DNA from: Gaertneriomyces semiglobifer
Taxonomy: Eukaryota; Chytridiomycota; Chytridiomycetes; Spizellomycetales; Spizellomycetaceae
DNA length: 64,000 nt
Assembly (NCBI GenBank): GCA_025558075.1
Contig: JAHLKF010000025.1
Span: forward strand, 1-64,000
Direction of reading: 5' to 3'
Shown here in pieces: positions 24,175 to 37,810 of this stretch. The notes below the pieces were generated by a model. That model did no database searches, was not told the origin of the DNA, and was given only the letters and a program-made list of their open reading frames with translations. A program made the translations under genes and the position numbers. The stretch's first letter is position 1. Each line of letters begins with the position of its first letter.

Positions 24175-24391
24175 AGCGAAGTAGGCACTAGAAGCATTTT
24201 GTACATATTAATTTATTCATTCGTAATATTAAGGTCGTGCCGGGTGCTAGGACATCCTGCCTCAACCCGCTTCGCAGCTGTCTACCAACGAACTACCTAC
24301 ATTGTGTCGAGCGATGGACCTGACGGAGGGGCTACATACACTCACTCCTAATGACGGGGAAATAAATATATCATGATACGAAAACTATATG

Positions 24392-24834
24392 CTACCTTTC
24401 AAATTTGCTAGCCAAGTAATCCTTTAGAAACGATACGGTACCCTGCTGTTGCAGAACATTTCGCGACTCTTGATCCAAGAGCGCAAACGTCTTTTCGCTG
24501 GGTAAATATGCTCTTAGTGGGCTGGAATCGGCAGGACCATACTGCGAAAGGAGGGTTAGCGATTGACTCAGGATGCGTTACATCTGGGAAGGGAATATAC
24601 CTGCTTCTCGAACTCATTATTTAATATTCTCTTCAATGCCTGCAATTCTCGATGGCCCTTTTGCAGGCTTTCTTCGGGATTTTCGCAGGGAGCCCGAAAG
24701 TCGTGCCGTATCCTTTCGAGTAGGCGCTCGTTGAACTTGACTGGTCGGGCGTCCTGTCGAGGAAAAGCCTTCTGCACCCGAATAAGAGACCTGTAAAGGC
24801 CAAGAACCTCTCTACGGGCAACGGTCGAAGTCAT
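24392..24834 (-). CDS. LYR-motif mitochondrial protein
   Basis: Small Complex1_LYR-family protein. Exons 24834-24601 and 24541-24392, with a 59-nt intron, give 127 residues. The N-terminus MTSTVARREVLGLYRSLIR carries the LYR tripeptide and its Phe (KAFP). It is followed by the helical pattern RIRHDFR...KGHRELQALKRILNNE. The second exon adds a 49-residue tail that I do not recognise (YGPADSSPLRAYLPSEK). LYR proteins bind acyl-ACP and help assemble Fe-S, respiratory or mitoribosomal complexes. The start resembles LYRM1 (RQEVLGLYR), but the rest is not enough to name a member. Confidence 0.8.
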
Positions 24835-25345
24835 GTGTACTGCTGCTTGTCTGAGGTTTCTTTTTCTGAAACCAAAGTCGGTCTCTCTTCTGTTTCCTGC
24901 CGTTCGTACACCACCGTTCTCCCGCCTCTGCCTCTCTTTTATGCAATGGCCTCCGTTTAATGTCCAATTCGATGAATCGCTCGCACGTCGACGTTTGCCA
25001 AAATGCGCTGTCTGGGCAAAGCATGGCTGTGCCACCAACTATTGGGGGTTCAGCCCTTCGGCGCCGGACGACATATAAAAAGGGCGAGTGAACGAGCGAC
25101 GACCGACCAACGCACAGCTCGCAACAGTGACCACGTTCTCCCGCATCCGTTCTCCTGCCAGCATTGCCATCCTCGTTCCCCATCTTGAACGGATTCGAGG
25201 CCTGCGTCGCTCCCTCCAGCTTGCTGATCGTCTGCCTCTCACGACACGCGTTCGTGGCGAACATCACAGTTCCATCCCCCTCCTTCCGCTGAGTACGGAA
25301 CAACGTTATCCTCCCTCCGGTGTCTAGTGATCCTAACACATCACA
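24835..25345. promoter_or_regulatory. Upstream region of GFA1 with TATA box
   Basis: 511 bp between divergent LYR and GFA1 genes. CATATAAAAAGGG at about 25072-25084 is a good TATA box. It leaves a leader of roughly 240 nt before the GFA1 ATG, with a pyrimidine-rich stretch (25250-25330) as in highly expressed fungal genes. Confidence 0.6.
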
Positions 25346-27697
<2,352 letters not shown>

Positions 27698-27862
27698 GCA
27701 GTTTTTTCTACGAACGTTTTTTGATATTTTGCAACTAGTGGACGTTCTTATGTTGTTGAATCAAACACGTAAACCTTTCTTGGCGCCTTACGCGCTAGGT
27801 AATAGGACACCGTACTACCCTAGATCTACCTAACGCCAGCGTGGTAATAGAGGCAGCTTCAG

Positions 27863-29058
27863 TTACTCGCTAAAAGCCTTCCACTCCCCTCTCGACGCCT
27901 CCCACACCTCACTTTCTTCCACTAGGTCCGCCAACACTGTTCGTAGCTTCTCCTTTTTCACATGCTTGAACCGTTCGTCATCTCTAACGCATCTCCAAGT
28001 TTCCTCCTCTCTGCTCTTCCCTGTCCTAAGTATTTCCAGCACAAATGCTTTCAATGCTGGACGTACAAGGGTGTAGAGATCCAGATCCGGATCTGAAAGA
28101 TAAATCACACCTCCCGTAACTAGCTTATGCAGTGATCTTGAAATGAGAGTGTCTACTTGGGTTTCGCTCACAATCAAGATTTGTTCTCCAGGTGAATGGC
28201 ATTGCAATATGCGTGTGGCAAGTTTCCTCAACCCCGTACAAGTACGTATCAACGAATACGCGAACGAAGCAGGCAGTGTTTGAACATACAGTTCCATCGC
28301 TCGTGCAAGATCTTCGTGACCCAATTCAGTTCGGGATTGGAACGTCTCGAGTAACGACGCATAAGTCATTTTTCGATCGGCTGCTGTTGTTGAGTCCGTA
28401 TGGGAAGTAGAAGGCAACGAAAGTGATACAGCGGATGCATAGAGCGATGAAGGTACTGTAAACGGTTTGCTGTATGTCGTCGCTTTGAGGTCAAGTACTG
28501 TAAGCCAATGTAATGGCTCTCTGTTCGGATCTCGTTCTATCACTGACAAAGGCGAACGAAGTGTTAATCAAGGAAAGGTCATAGCTTAAACGAACTCTCC
28601 ATTATACTAACCCAAAGAGTTCACCATAATTTCCCTCTCTCTCCATTCGGTGACTCTTCCTCGTACATTGACCAACATCCCCAACTTGACCGCATCTCTT
28701 CCCGCTCCAGCGCTCTGGGTGTGGTTGGCATCCTTCCACTTGACGCAAGGAACGCTACCGGTCCCATCGTCCACTATGTACCGCAAACATCTGCTTGTTT
28801 CTTCGATGCCTGTGACAACTCCCATCACGTTAACCTTTCTAATTGGATGGGTATCATAAAGGTACACATCTGATGATGGTCAAAGTCAAAGGAAGGCAAC
28901 AAGACTCTTGCGCATGAAAGTAGCTTACCGGGAATATCGGGGTGGGAGGACAGGTTAAGGATGTCGGCGATGAACAACTGGGCATGGCTAAAGAACAGCG
29001 GGGCGAGGCCAAGTGTTTTTGGATGTGGTGCAGTGGAAGCTTGAGCAGTCGTGGGCAT
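27863..29058 (-). CDS. STN1: CST complex subunit Stn1
   Basis: Telomere-capping OB-fold protein of the CST (Cdc13/Ctc1-Stn1-Ten1) complex, which also helps fill-in synthesis by DNA polymerase alpha. Exons 29058-28929, 28869-28612 and 28542-27863 give 355 residues. The N-terminus GLAPLFFSHAQLFIADIL is close to human STN1 (GLDPVFLAFAKLYIRDIL). The OB fold continues YDTHPIRKVNVMGVVTGIEE, YIVDDGTGSVPCVKWK and VRGRVTEWREREIMV. The C-terminal 200 residues contain winged-helix-like segments (DTLISRSLHKLVTGGVIYLS; LRTVLADLVEESEVWE). Start is the first ATG in the exon; the longer frame begins at a GTG. Confidence 0.9.
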
Positions 29059-29396
29059 TTGGCGCACAGCGACTTGCTTCAACGTGGAGAGTTCCAAATG
29101 TCTTTTACGTGTCGCTGGCGGTTGATCTTCCAAACTTTGCGCCACGACGACGGTTGGTCAACAACGGTGAAGACAGTAGCGCAGGCAGAGGCCGAGCTTA
29201 TGAGGCGACGGTGTGAAGGATTGCTGGTGGAGATCTGTTATTACGGAACGGCAAAAAGGATTGTGGAGAGCTCCCTCAGAAGAATACACCCTCAGATCTT
29301 TACAAGTAGCCCGGAACCCCAGCAACACACAATACAGCAGCATCCTCAGTAGTCCTACACCGTCATTCTCACAATCACATTAGATAAAGCAGGAAG
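29059..29396. promoter_or_regulatory. Shared upstream region of STN1 and GOT1
   Basis: 338 bp between divergent genes. No distinct element recognised. Confidence 0.35.
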
Positions 29397-30079
29397 ATGT
29401 GGCTAACAGATACGCAAAGTGAGTCCCAGGGATGCTTTGGTGAAGATAGCGTGAGAGCGGGCGCTAAGCCGAAAACCTTTTAGAAATTGGCGTGGGATTG
29501 ACTGCCTTCGGCGTCCTCTTCATGCTCATTGGCGTCATGCTTTTCTTTGATGGTGGCTTGCTAGCAATAGGAAACGTACGTATCGCACTTCACGACGTCC
29601 ACTCGCTTTGAGACCTGCGCAGCTAACTGAACTTGACCAGATTTTGTTCATTGGCGGATTATTCCTTGTCATCGGCATCCAAAAGACGTTCTTTTTCTTT
29701 GCAAGGAAGGAAAAGATGCGAGGCACGATATGTTTTGTTGGTGGTGTTCTCCTCGTTTTCTTGCGATGGCCCGTAATTGGGATGATGGTCGAGGCTTTTG
29801 GATTCGTGAACCTCTTCGGGTAAGCCCTCAGCTGTGAACGGCGTGGCATGCGAAAGACGGGTTACTAAAAGGATCTCTACCATGTTTCTTGCAGAGATTT
29901 TTTCCCTGTCATTGTTGGGTTCCTGCGAAAGATGCCAGTAATAGGGACAATACTGAATACCCCCGTCATTTCGCATGTAAGTGGCTGATATCCTTTTGAA
30001 CTGGCTTGGATGAATTATTAACTACCATGGGTGAACGCAGACCATCGACAAGATTGTTGGGTCGAAACTGCCCGTATGA
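29397..30079 (+). CDS. GOT1: Golgi transport protein Got1
   Basis: Small tetraspan membrane protein of COPII/Golgi vesicle traffic. Five exons (29397-29418, 29484-29575, 29641-29819, 29895-29976, 30041-30079), 137 residues. It starts [18 protein letters not shown], matching the family start LTDTQKIG. It has four hydrophobic segments ([55 protein letters not shown]) and the short charged loop FARKEKMRG. The first exon has only 22 nt and the last 13 codons. Confidence 0.94.
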
Positions 30080-30754
30080 TGTGTGGTTGGATATGGTGCC
30101 TAATAGAGCTGTTACATGTTGAGCATTTGTGTCATCTCTCGCGCCGAGCCGCAAGAACCGCAACCATGAATTATAACCTTACTGGACTGCACCTGTGGGG
30201 CTGCAGTTTGCGAACAGGTGTGAGGAGCAATACCGCATATGGCATTTGACTTCTTGTCGGAAGTGCTCTGGTCATCATTCTTTCAAGACCATCCGGTACG
30301 ATATATCCAATGAGTTTGGTGGAGGTTTCACGTAACGAGATCATAACCAAAGAGTGGACTGAAGTGTAAAATGGAGTTGGTGTCGCGATTGTATGGCTTG
30401 ATAACCCAATCCGATATTATGTCGTGTGGTTCACGGAAGCATGCATTGTCCAGACATATCCTTGCTGGTTCCATCGCTCAGGGTGGGCTACCAGTTACTG
30501 GACATTGGCAGCCGAATCTTAAAATCGCACCAGAGTTTCTATCATTGAGTTCACTGGCAATTCAATGCCTAAAAAACTCATGTGCACCATTTAACGTTCC
30601 TTTGAAAAAAACTGTCTATTTGAGTTACGAGACGATGAAGTACAGCGCAAAAGACCAAGACTAAGAAAGCCGGCGAAGTATGACGACTTGAAGGCGTAAC
30701 CATGTTAATAAATATGTAGCAAGTACGCTCGCAGTAGCGCCCGGATCGCGCGCT
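30080..30754. other. Intergenic stretch between convergent GOT1 and NOG1
   Basis: 675 bp between two 3' ends. A 97-codon plus-strand ORF (30371-30664, ATG start) shows no feature and is probably chance. Nothing else is recognised. Confidence 0.35.
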
Positions 30755-32750
30755 TTAACGGTGAGATGCAGTCCCGGCCCCTCTTTTGCCTGCGAAAAGG
30801 TGCTTCGGCATCTTGGTTTGAATTTTTCTGTCGGATTCTCCTGCCTTGGCATGGAGGTTCCCCTTCGTCTGGGCCTTCTTTTTCATACTGTCCGCCACAG
30901 TTTTTTGCTGGAAAACGACAAGTGTCAGCTACGCTGCTATTTAACCAGTCAACCACTGGATACCATGATCTCACCTTCGTGTCCGCCAATCCCATAACAC
31001 TCCTATCTCTAACAACGCTGACACCTCGGCTCTTCTTGGCGCTCGGTGCCAATGACTGTTCCCGAACAATGCTGTCTGCTCTTGTTTCACTTCTGGCTCT
31101 CTTTCTGGTTTTACTTCTTGCTCGCTCAGCTGCAGATTCCCCATCAACCCCCATTTGACTCAAATGACCTCTCAGCTCGTCAACATCTCTCCTAATCGAC
31201 TTGGAGTTCTTAGGAATGACCGGTCGGTTCTTTCCTTTCTTCGCTCTGTGTTCTTGAACAATAAGATCCCTCTTGTGCTTGATTTCGCCCGCAGCAGCTC
31301 TGATGGCCAACTCGTCTTCATCCAAAAACTCGGGCTCCTCATCGTAAAATCCGTCAGCAATGAGCTTCTCCTCCTCACGTTCCAGTGCATCCAGCTTGGC
31401 CTCAATTTCGGGGTCAATGAAATCAGCAACGTTTTTGCCATCCATGATTTCGGGAATGACATCGTACTTCCATTCGGCATCACGAAGATCGTACCACTTC
31501 TTGAGGTCCACATTGTACACACCAGCACCACCGTTCTCTGCCTCCAGGTCTTTTTCTGTCTTCGGACGTGCGGGATCACTTGGCTCGTATCTGACCTTGT
31601 GTTTCACAGCTTCTGGGACGTGTGCTGGACGCTCACGATCATCACGGGCAACAGGTTGTGCGAGATGGAGTCGGTTGATGATCTTCTCAACCTTGTTTGA
31701 TTTAAGCTTTTGTTCCACACGCTGCTGTAACAATAGCTTGCAGGCTGTGTTGCGGACGTCCATGACACCTTCGTCTGTGTACGTTGACATTTGGACCATC
31801 GTTACATCTTCTTGATCTGTGATTTCTTTGATAAGCGCTTGCTCTGTCGGGGCAAGTTGTTCGGGACGCATGGCGTCGATCTTGTTGACGACCAGTAAGA
31901 CTGGCTTATTGGCAAAAAGGGGCTTTATCGAATGGAACAGTTTGCACTGATCAAGAATGCTGTAACCACACTGCTCTGATAAATCGATGAAGTACAAGAT
32001 AGCGGCACGCAAGTGAGCGAGCGCCGTAATGGACTGCATCTCAATGGTGTTTCTCTCCTCTAGCGGGTGGTCGAGAATTCCGGGGGTATCAATTACTTGC
32101 CATCGTGTGTAGTTGACGTCCATATGACCCACGAAGAGCGACTTTGTGGTGAAAGCATAAGGTTGGACTTCGACATCAGCCCGGGTGAGTTTGTTCATGA
32201 AGCTAGATTTGCCGACGTTCGGGTAACCGCAGACCAATAGAGTCCGCGTATTCGGGTCAATTGAGGGTAAACGAGCCAAGTGCTGTCTAACTTGTTCGAG
32301 ATATGCCATGCTATCCTTCTGCCTCTTCATTACGGTGGCCATTCTACCCAGTGCAGCCTTCTTGAGCTGCTTGCATCTGTACAACGAGTCGCCGAACTTC
32401 AACAACCTCGCATAGTCCTTTGCTACATTGTCAACCAAGTGCTTTGCGGTTGAGATTTGACCCAGCGCGAGTTTGTAGTGGTCACGGTCGTAAAGCACGT
32501 TCATCAAATCGGCGTAGAAGGGGTGAATCTCATCCAACTTGGGAAAATCGCCAAGGATCTGCTCCAGCTTCTCATCAAAGCAGTCCTGAGCAAATTTGAC
32601 CTTTCTTGTATAGAACTGACGGATACGACCAATCTGGTAGTGAGCGTGAACGACTGTTGGGGTTTTGCGTTGGATTTTGGACAGGACGATGTCGATAAAG
32701 TCGGCAGCCGTCGGAACGACCTGGACCTTCTTAAAGTTGTAAAGCGACAT
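30755..32750 (-). CDS. NOG1: Nucleolar GTP-binding protein 1
   Basis: GTPase of 60S pre-ribosome maturation. Exons 32750-30975 and 30907-30755 give 642 residues (yeast 647). The start [20 protein letters not shown] is the family start; the longer frame begins with a TTG. G motifs: [14 protein letters not shown] (G1), DTPGILDHP (G3), and NKIDAMRP (G4). Splicing the 67-nt intron replaces a spurious tail by the conserved basic end with [12 protein letters not shown]. Removal is needed because the retained frame ends without that block. Upstream it is divergent from the J-protein gene. Confidence 0.96.
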
Positions 32751-33213
32751 GATGGCGGATAATGTAGCAAGCGAGTGATGGGATTCTTTAGCTCGGTCTG
32801 TAGGTGGTAGGTGGCTCCCGTACTGGGTGGTAGTCAATTACCACAAAACACAATCTCCCCTGCAGCGGCCACGTTCTCTTGCTCGCTCTCCTCTTCCGCA
32901 CGGTTGACGTACGACGCTTTCTTCCAACCCGCCTGATGCCCTTTGCCGTAGAGCGGTGTCCTGCAAGCCGAGTCTGAAAACGAATTTGGGAAAAAAGTTC
33001 AACGCAAAGAAAAATTCAACCAAGTGGGCGAGTGACTTGTAAGTGACATAATGACTTGAAAAGTGAACGCGTCGGCGCAGGACGTTTTCGACGAGTTTCC
33101 TTGGGCTTTTGCTATGAAAAGCGAGGTGCATACGTAAATCCGCTGTTTCTCCGTTGGGCGTAAAGCACAAGTAACCAAGTTCGAAAGAAAGCAACATAAA
33201 GGAGCAAGACAGG
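32751..33213. promoter_or_regulatory. Shared upstream region of NOG1 and the J-protein gene
   Basis: 463 bp between divergent starts. No TATA box or known element is clear. Confidence 0.35.
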
Positions 33214-34320
33214 ATGCCTACAGCTGAATTTCAAGGGGAATATTACGCTACGCTAGGGTGAGTGGAAAGTAGGTTGCTTGGACTGACTGCGAGCATTTTT
33301 TAATGTCTCATTAATCAGAATTTCAAAGGATGCTACCGATGAGGAAATTAAAAAGGCATACCGCCGCTTGGCTCTGAAGTGGCATCCTGACAAAAACCCC
33401 GACAAACGTGAAGAAGCCGAACAAAATTTCAAGCTGGTGTGTCAGGCTTACGAGGTTTTGTCTGATCGTAAGTACCTCATTCGCAGATTAAATATCACGA
33501 GGAAATGGTGTCATGGCGGCCATAGCTCATGGGTGTAATTTCGCCTCTTTTCAACGTGCATCAACTAGCGCAAAAGCGTTCTGTATATGATCGGTATGGT
33601 ATGGATGGACTCAAACGTGGCATGGATACCGGAGCTGGGCATGCAGGTGGTTTCCGCTTCCATCGTCCTGAGGACATTTTTGCTCAGTTCTTTGGCGGCC
33701 GTGACCCGTTCGCGGACTTCTTTGCGTCTGACCCCTTCCACGCGCGATCCGGTTTCGGTGGCTTTGGTCGCAGTCGCGGACCCATGTCGCCCATGTTTGA
33801 TGACTTTGGCATGGGCGCCTTCGGTGGTGATTTTGGTTTTGGGGGAGGTGCATCCTCCTTCTTTTCCAACTCATCGTTTGGCGGAGGAGGTTTCAGTTCT
33901 CGATCCACCCGCACCACCATCGTCAATGGTCAGCGAACAACAGTCACAACCGAGACCGATGCCAACGGGTGTGTCACGGAAACCACGGAAGTTAGTGATG
34001 CGAGTGGAAACGTGCGTAAGCAAGTAAAAGTGAACGGTGTCACCCAGCAGCTTCTTCAGGATGGCACTGAGCCTCAACGTCGAGCTTTGGAGAGCGGGGG
34101 TGACCGTAGCGTTCCCATCTCTTTCAAGCGAAGCGGGCACAACGATAGGCAAAGCCGCCAGGTCGGCATCTCATCTGGACAATCTGGCACGCGGCAATCT
34201 CAAAGCAGTAGTGCCAGCAGCGATGCCGAGTTGCATCCTAACACAAAACACAGCTTGAAGACTCGTCTACCCCATTTGCCTCATTGGCTCGGCTCACACA
34301 GTTCTCGACCGAAACACTGA
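33214..34320 (+). CDS. Class-B J-domain co-chaperone (DNAJB6/B2-like)
   Basis: Hsp70 co-chaperone. Three exons (33214-33257, 33319-33467, 33569-34320), 314 residues. The J domain starts [20 protein letters not shown] and carries HPD in [10 protein letters not shown]. It is followed by [16 protein letters not shown]. The Gly/Phe-rich part ([27 protein letters not shown]) and the Ser/Thr stretch [20 protein letters not shown] closely resemble DNAJB6/DNAJB2, which suppress aggregation. The C-terminal 100 residues are Ser/Gln/Arg-rich, with a basic end. There is no zinc finger. Nuclear or cytosolic; I cannot tell which. Confidence 0.9.
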
Positions 34321-34401
34321 TGACTGGTTATGGTGGTCGTCGCCGCGGGTTGGTTCACTCATCGTTAGGCTGCATCTGTACTGTAAGTTAAAAAAATATG
34401 A

Positions 34402-36259
34402 TCATTGAGTTACAAATAACGGTTGGACATGCTCCTGCCACTCTTCCTCCCATCTTCGCGCTTGGAAGACACGTGTGCCAGCTCTCAGATTTTCAAGAGG
34501 TGACAAGGAGGTTTGGAAGTTCGCAAGCAGTCGCTAAATAAATATGCGACGGGTTATTAATTCCACCACACACACCTCGCCAGGGATCCTTTGTAACGCA
34601 CCATGATTTGTTCGCATAGTTCATCGGAAGTCCGGAAAAGGCAACCATTTACATCCTGTTTTACTAGCTCCGTCAGGCTGCAAAGGTAATTGTGTCACTA
34701 TTGGATGTCAACGAAAAACGAAAAGCGTGAAAGCACGTACCAAGGATAATCATATGCACACACTGGTAGACCGCATCCGAACATATCCACAATCTTCATA
34801 GGCAGATCGAAGCCAGATGAGGAAGTGTGTAGCGATATACCGAGATCAGCCGAACCTGTCATTTGAAACATGAGCCATCACTTTTGCTGAGCCACATCTC
34901 ATCACTACTGTCCTACCCAAAAGAAGAGGATAATCTTCAGATTGAAGCCATGTGGTTTTAATCTGGGTTTTCTTCAGCCCAAGCTCCTGAATTCGCTGCT
35001 TGTACATGGCTTGCAGAGGACCTTTGCCCGTTATCACCATTACCAGTGGTGGAAGCCCGGAGTGCGATCCTGAAGCTCTCAGCTCATACAGTCGCAGAGC
35101 GTCAAGCAATATGCCAAAGTCTTCGTCCTCTGTCCAACTCGTACTGCTCACAAGCAACGCTGGTCGATTTGGCATAAATTGAACCCCATCCGACGTAGCC
35201 TGGGTAAGTAGTGTCTTCTCTACCTGCATCGACGTATTTCGAATGTACTCCACTTCAGACCCGGTGAACTGCAGTCGAGCGAGGAACTATGAACAAGTAC
35301 ATATTGGTGACGGCAGCGCGCATCAAACAAACACTATGTGGTCGGCCTTACTTCATGGATCTCAGCTGTGGTTCTTCTCCGAAAATGTTCGGGTGATCGA
35401 TCATACATCGTTACAACTGTACCGCTGTAAATGGTGACCGTTGAGGACATTAACTCCGGTAGGTAACGTATCTCTTGCAGCTAACCTCACACGCCATTCG
35501 TCACGCAACTCTTCACACATAGCGTTGCTGACACAAATATGAGTGGATGCCCATCGTCCCATTGCAATCTCATACCTTAGCCCGGAAAAAGTAAATAAAG
35601 AGTTTAACCCATGGATTCAGTTGTACGACATACCAACGCACGAGCTGGACGATTTTACTGGTACTTCCGAGATTCAGTGCCATAATGGAAAATCCAAAGT
35701 TATGCCAGTCGACGATCAAACGTGCATTCACGAGGAGGGAAACTAAATGTCCAATTAGGAGAGTCGGTACCGCGGGGGGGTTCTGCAGTAACGTAAGTGG
35801 AAAGAAAGAAGCTAGTGGTTCGAGAAATGCGCACGGTACCTGAACGAGTAAAGCATGTGGGGATGGAACATCAAGCAGCAACAATTTCAGTATTTGTAGA
35901 ATCTGTTTGGCGCTTCGAAGGACTGCCTTGGTGAGGTACTGGGCTCTACTACCACTGCTGAGGAGCTTCTGCGGCGTCGGCAGGTATCGCAGCTTTATTC
36001 GCGATTCATTTTTCACACTTTGTATGGGTTCCGTTCCGTTATACCCAACCAAATAAACTTCTTTCCCTGCTTTCGCGAGTGAAACGGCATGGTACTGCAT
36101 CCGCGGAGACCGGCCTATATCGCCCAAGACTAAGACAACGACACGCCTCTTCTTTCCATCCAATTGCTTCGTCCTGAGGTAGACCAGCACAGCAAGCACA
36201 ATGCTGCCTATGATCAAATTTAGGATCGGTGCCGACTTCCACAATAGTGCCATCTTCAT
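34402..36259 (-). CDS. ALG1: Chitobiosyldiphosphodolichol beta-mannosyltransferase Alg1
   Basis: ER enzyme that adds the first mannose to dolichol-PP-GlcNAc2 in N-glycan assembly. Eight exons (36259-35840, 35782-35634, 35575-35486, 35424-35352, 35286-34917, 34855-34741, 34677-34602, 34533-34402) give 474 residues. An N-terminal membrane anchor ([14 protein letters not shown]) is followed by [19 protein letters not shown]. Further blocks: [30 protein letters not shown] [12 protein letters not shown], and the GT33 signature [20 protein letters not shown]. Introns 57-68 nt; the first (57 nt) has no stop and keeps frame. The last exon supplies the usual end with [11 protein letters not shown]. 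Confidence 0.95.
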
Positions 36260-36710
36260 GATTAACTCCTGGCGGTCTAGAAGTGGTGCGTTTCACAGGG
36301 AAAGGTAAAGGCCCTTGCCCACTTCCTCCGTGCCTCGAATGGCTTTTAGCAACCGGAACGACAGAAGCATCCGCTTGCGGTCCATATACAGTTGCAGATA
36401 CTAGAAGCGTCCTGCGAAAGAAATCCCGTCGGTTGTGACGCGGCGATCTGCGAAGTTAACTTTTGAACAGGCTCCGAGCAACCAAACAAAGAGCATAAGA
36501 TCACAGAATCTCCATCTGAGCACGAAGGTGCCGGGAATCCATCTTTAGTTCCGACGGGCAAAGCGATTACTCTCCGCCTGAACCATTGGAATTTTTGCCC
36601 ACAAACGAGCACCCCTGTAGGCGATCGCACGCACTTTGTTTACCTGATCTCAACTTTCGGCCCATTTCGCTGTTGTCTCCTGTCAAGTTCTCGGTTTCCT
36701 TTTGAAAGCT
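36260..36710. promoter_or_regulatory. Shared upstream region of ALG1 and FMP32-like gene
   Basis: 451 bp between divergent starts. No element recognised with confidence. Confidence 0.35.
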
Positions 36711-37810
36711 ATGCATTCGATTATGATTACTCGTCAAACCTTTCGGTGTATGCGCCAAATGATGGTGGAAGGCAGTTGCCACTCTCGCATACGACTCCAG
36801 CGTAAGTGGTCAACCGCTTTTGATGGACGAGAGATGCTGTGGCTAATGCATTACATTGGATGTAGGCAATCATCTTAGCACTTGTTCTCTGTCTTCACAG
36901 AGCTTATCACGTAGAAGGGGCGAACCACAACCTGGACCTTGGCGACTATGCCCACAACGGTCGTTCTCCGGAATACACCAGTTTGACACATACCGATTAG
37001 TACAGAGACTTGAAGCTGAAGGCTTCAGTCGTGAACGGGCTGAGGCAATCATGGCGAGTCTTTCAGAGGTGGTGTCGGAAAAGTGCGTTTGGTGGCATTG
37101 CGTTATGTTTTGCAACATGGGCAATTAACATCACCTCTATGGTGAATTAGCTTGAACAACATCTCCCGCACATCGGTTGCCAAATCGGAGTTTGAGAAGG
37201 TACGGAGTGAGTTTCCAGCAGTGGAAGGAACCGAAAATGGTGACTCATGAGCGTCCTCTGAAGGCCATGTACATGAATAAAGTCGACTTCGCGCACGTCC
37301 GAAATGAAATCCAAATGCTTGAGAACAACGAGTTTGCCCTGTTACGCTCCGATATAGGGAGATTGAATGCAGAGGTTGAAAAATTCCGGACCAGAATGGT
37401 CGAGGATGTCCGGCGAGTGCAGTCAAATGTGCGTCTGGAGCTGAGTCTTGAAAAAGGGAGAATACGAGACGAACAGTCAGCGCAAGAATTGAAGATCAAA
37501 GAAGCGGATTCCAAGATTGACACTGAAGTATCCACGTTAAGAACTCAGATGGAAACGATACAGTGGGAGTTATTCAAGACGTTATTTCGTAAGTTAAAGA
37601 GGACACGACATTGCGGTGTCTAAATGACTAACCTACTCTGCACCCGTTCTGTAGCCTTATTCTGTGCGGCAGGAGCACTATTCTTCAGTATGTTGCTTAC
37701 CTTTAACAAAAGATAATGGTGATGGGGCACACCATACCCGAGCGCGCAGGAAGAAGATCTAACAGGCCTCACTTCCTCTTTCTGTAGGTTACCTTCGCTT
37801 TGTCAGATAG
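36711..37810 (+). CDS. FMP32: Mitochondrial inner-membrane coiled-coil protein, FMP32/MCUR1/CCDC90 family
   Basis: DUF1640-family protein linked to cytochrome oxidase assembly in yeast and to the calcium uniporter in animals. Six exons (36711-36801, 36866-37082, 37151-37199, 37264-37588, 37655-37687, 37788-37810), 245 residues. The basic, Ser-rich N-terminus (MHSIMITRQTFRCMRQ...RSFSG) is a mitochondrial presequence. The family block FDTYRLVQRLEAEGFSRERA is followed by a coiled coil (RNEIQMLENNEFALLRSD; RLELSLEKGRIRDEQ). The C-terminal membrane segment is FPLFCAAGALFFSYLRFVR, completed by two tiny exons. The acceptor at 37263 is the least certain; one 12 nt upstream would also keep frame. A second in-frame ATG lies at 36723. 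Confidence 0.88.
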
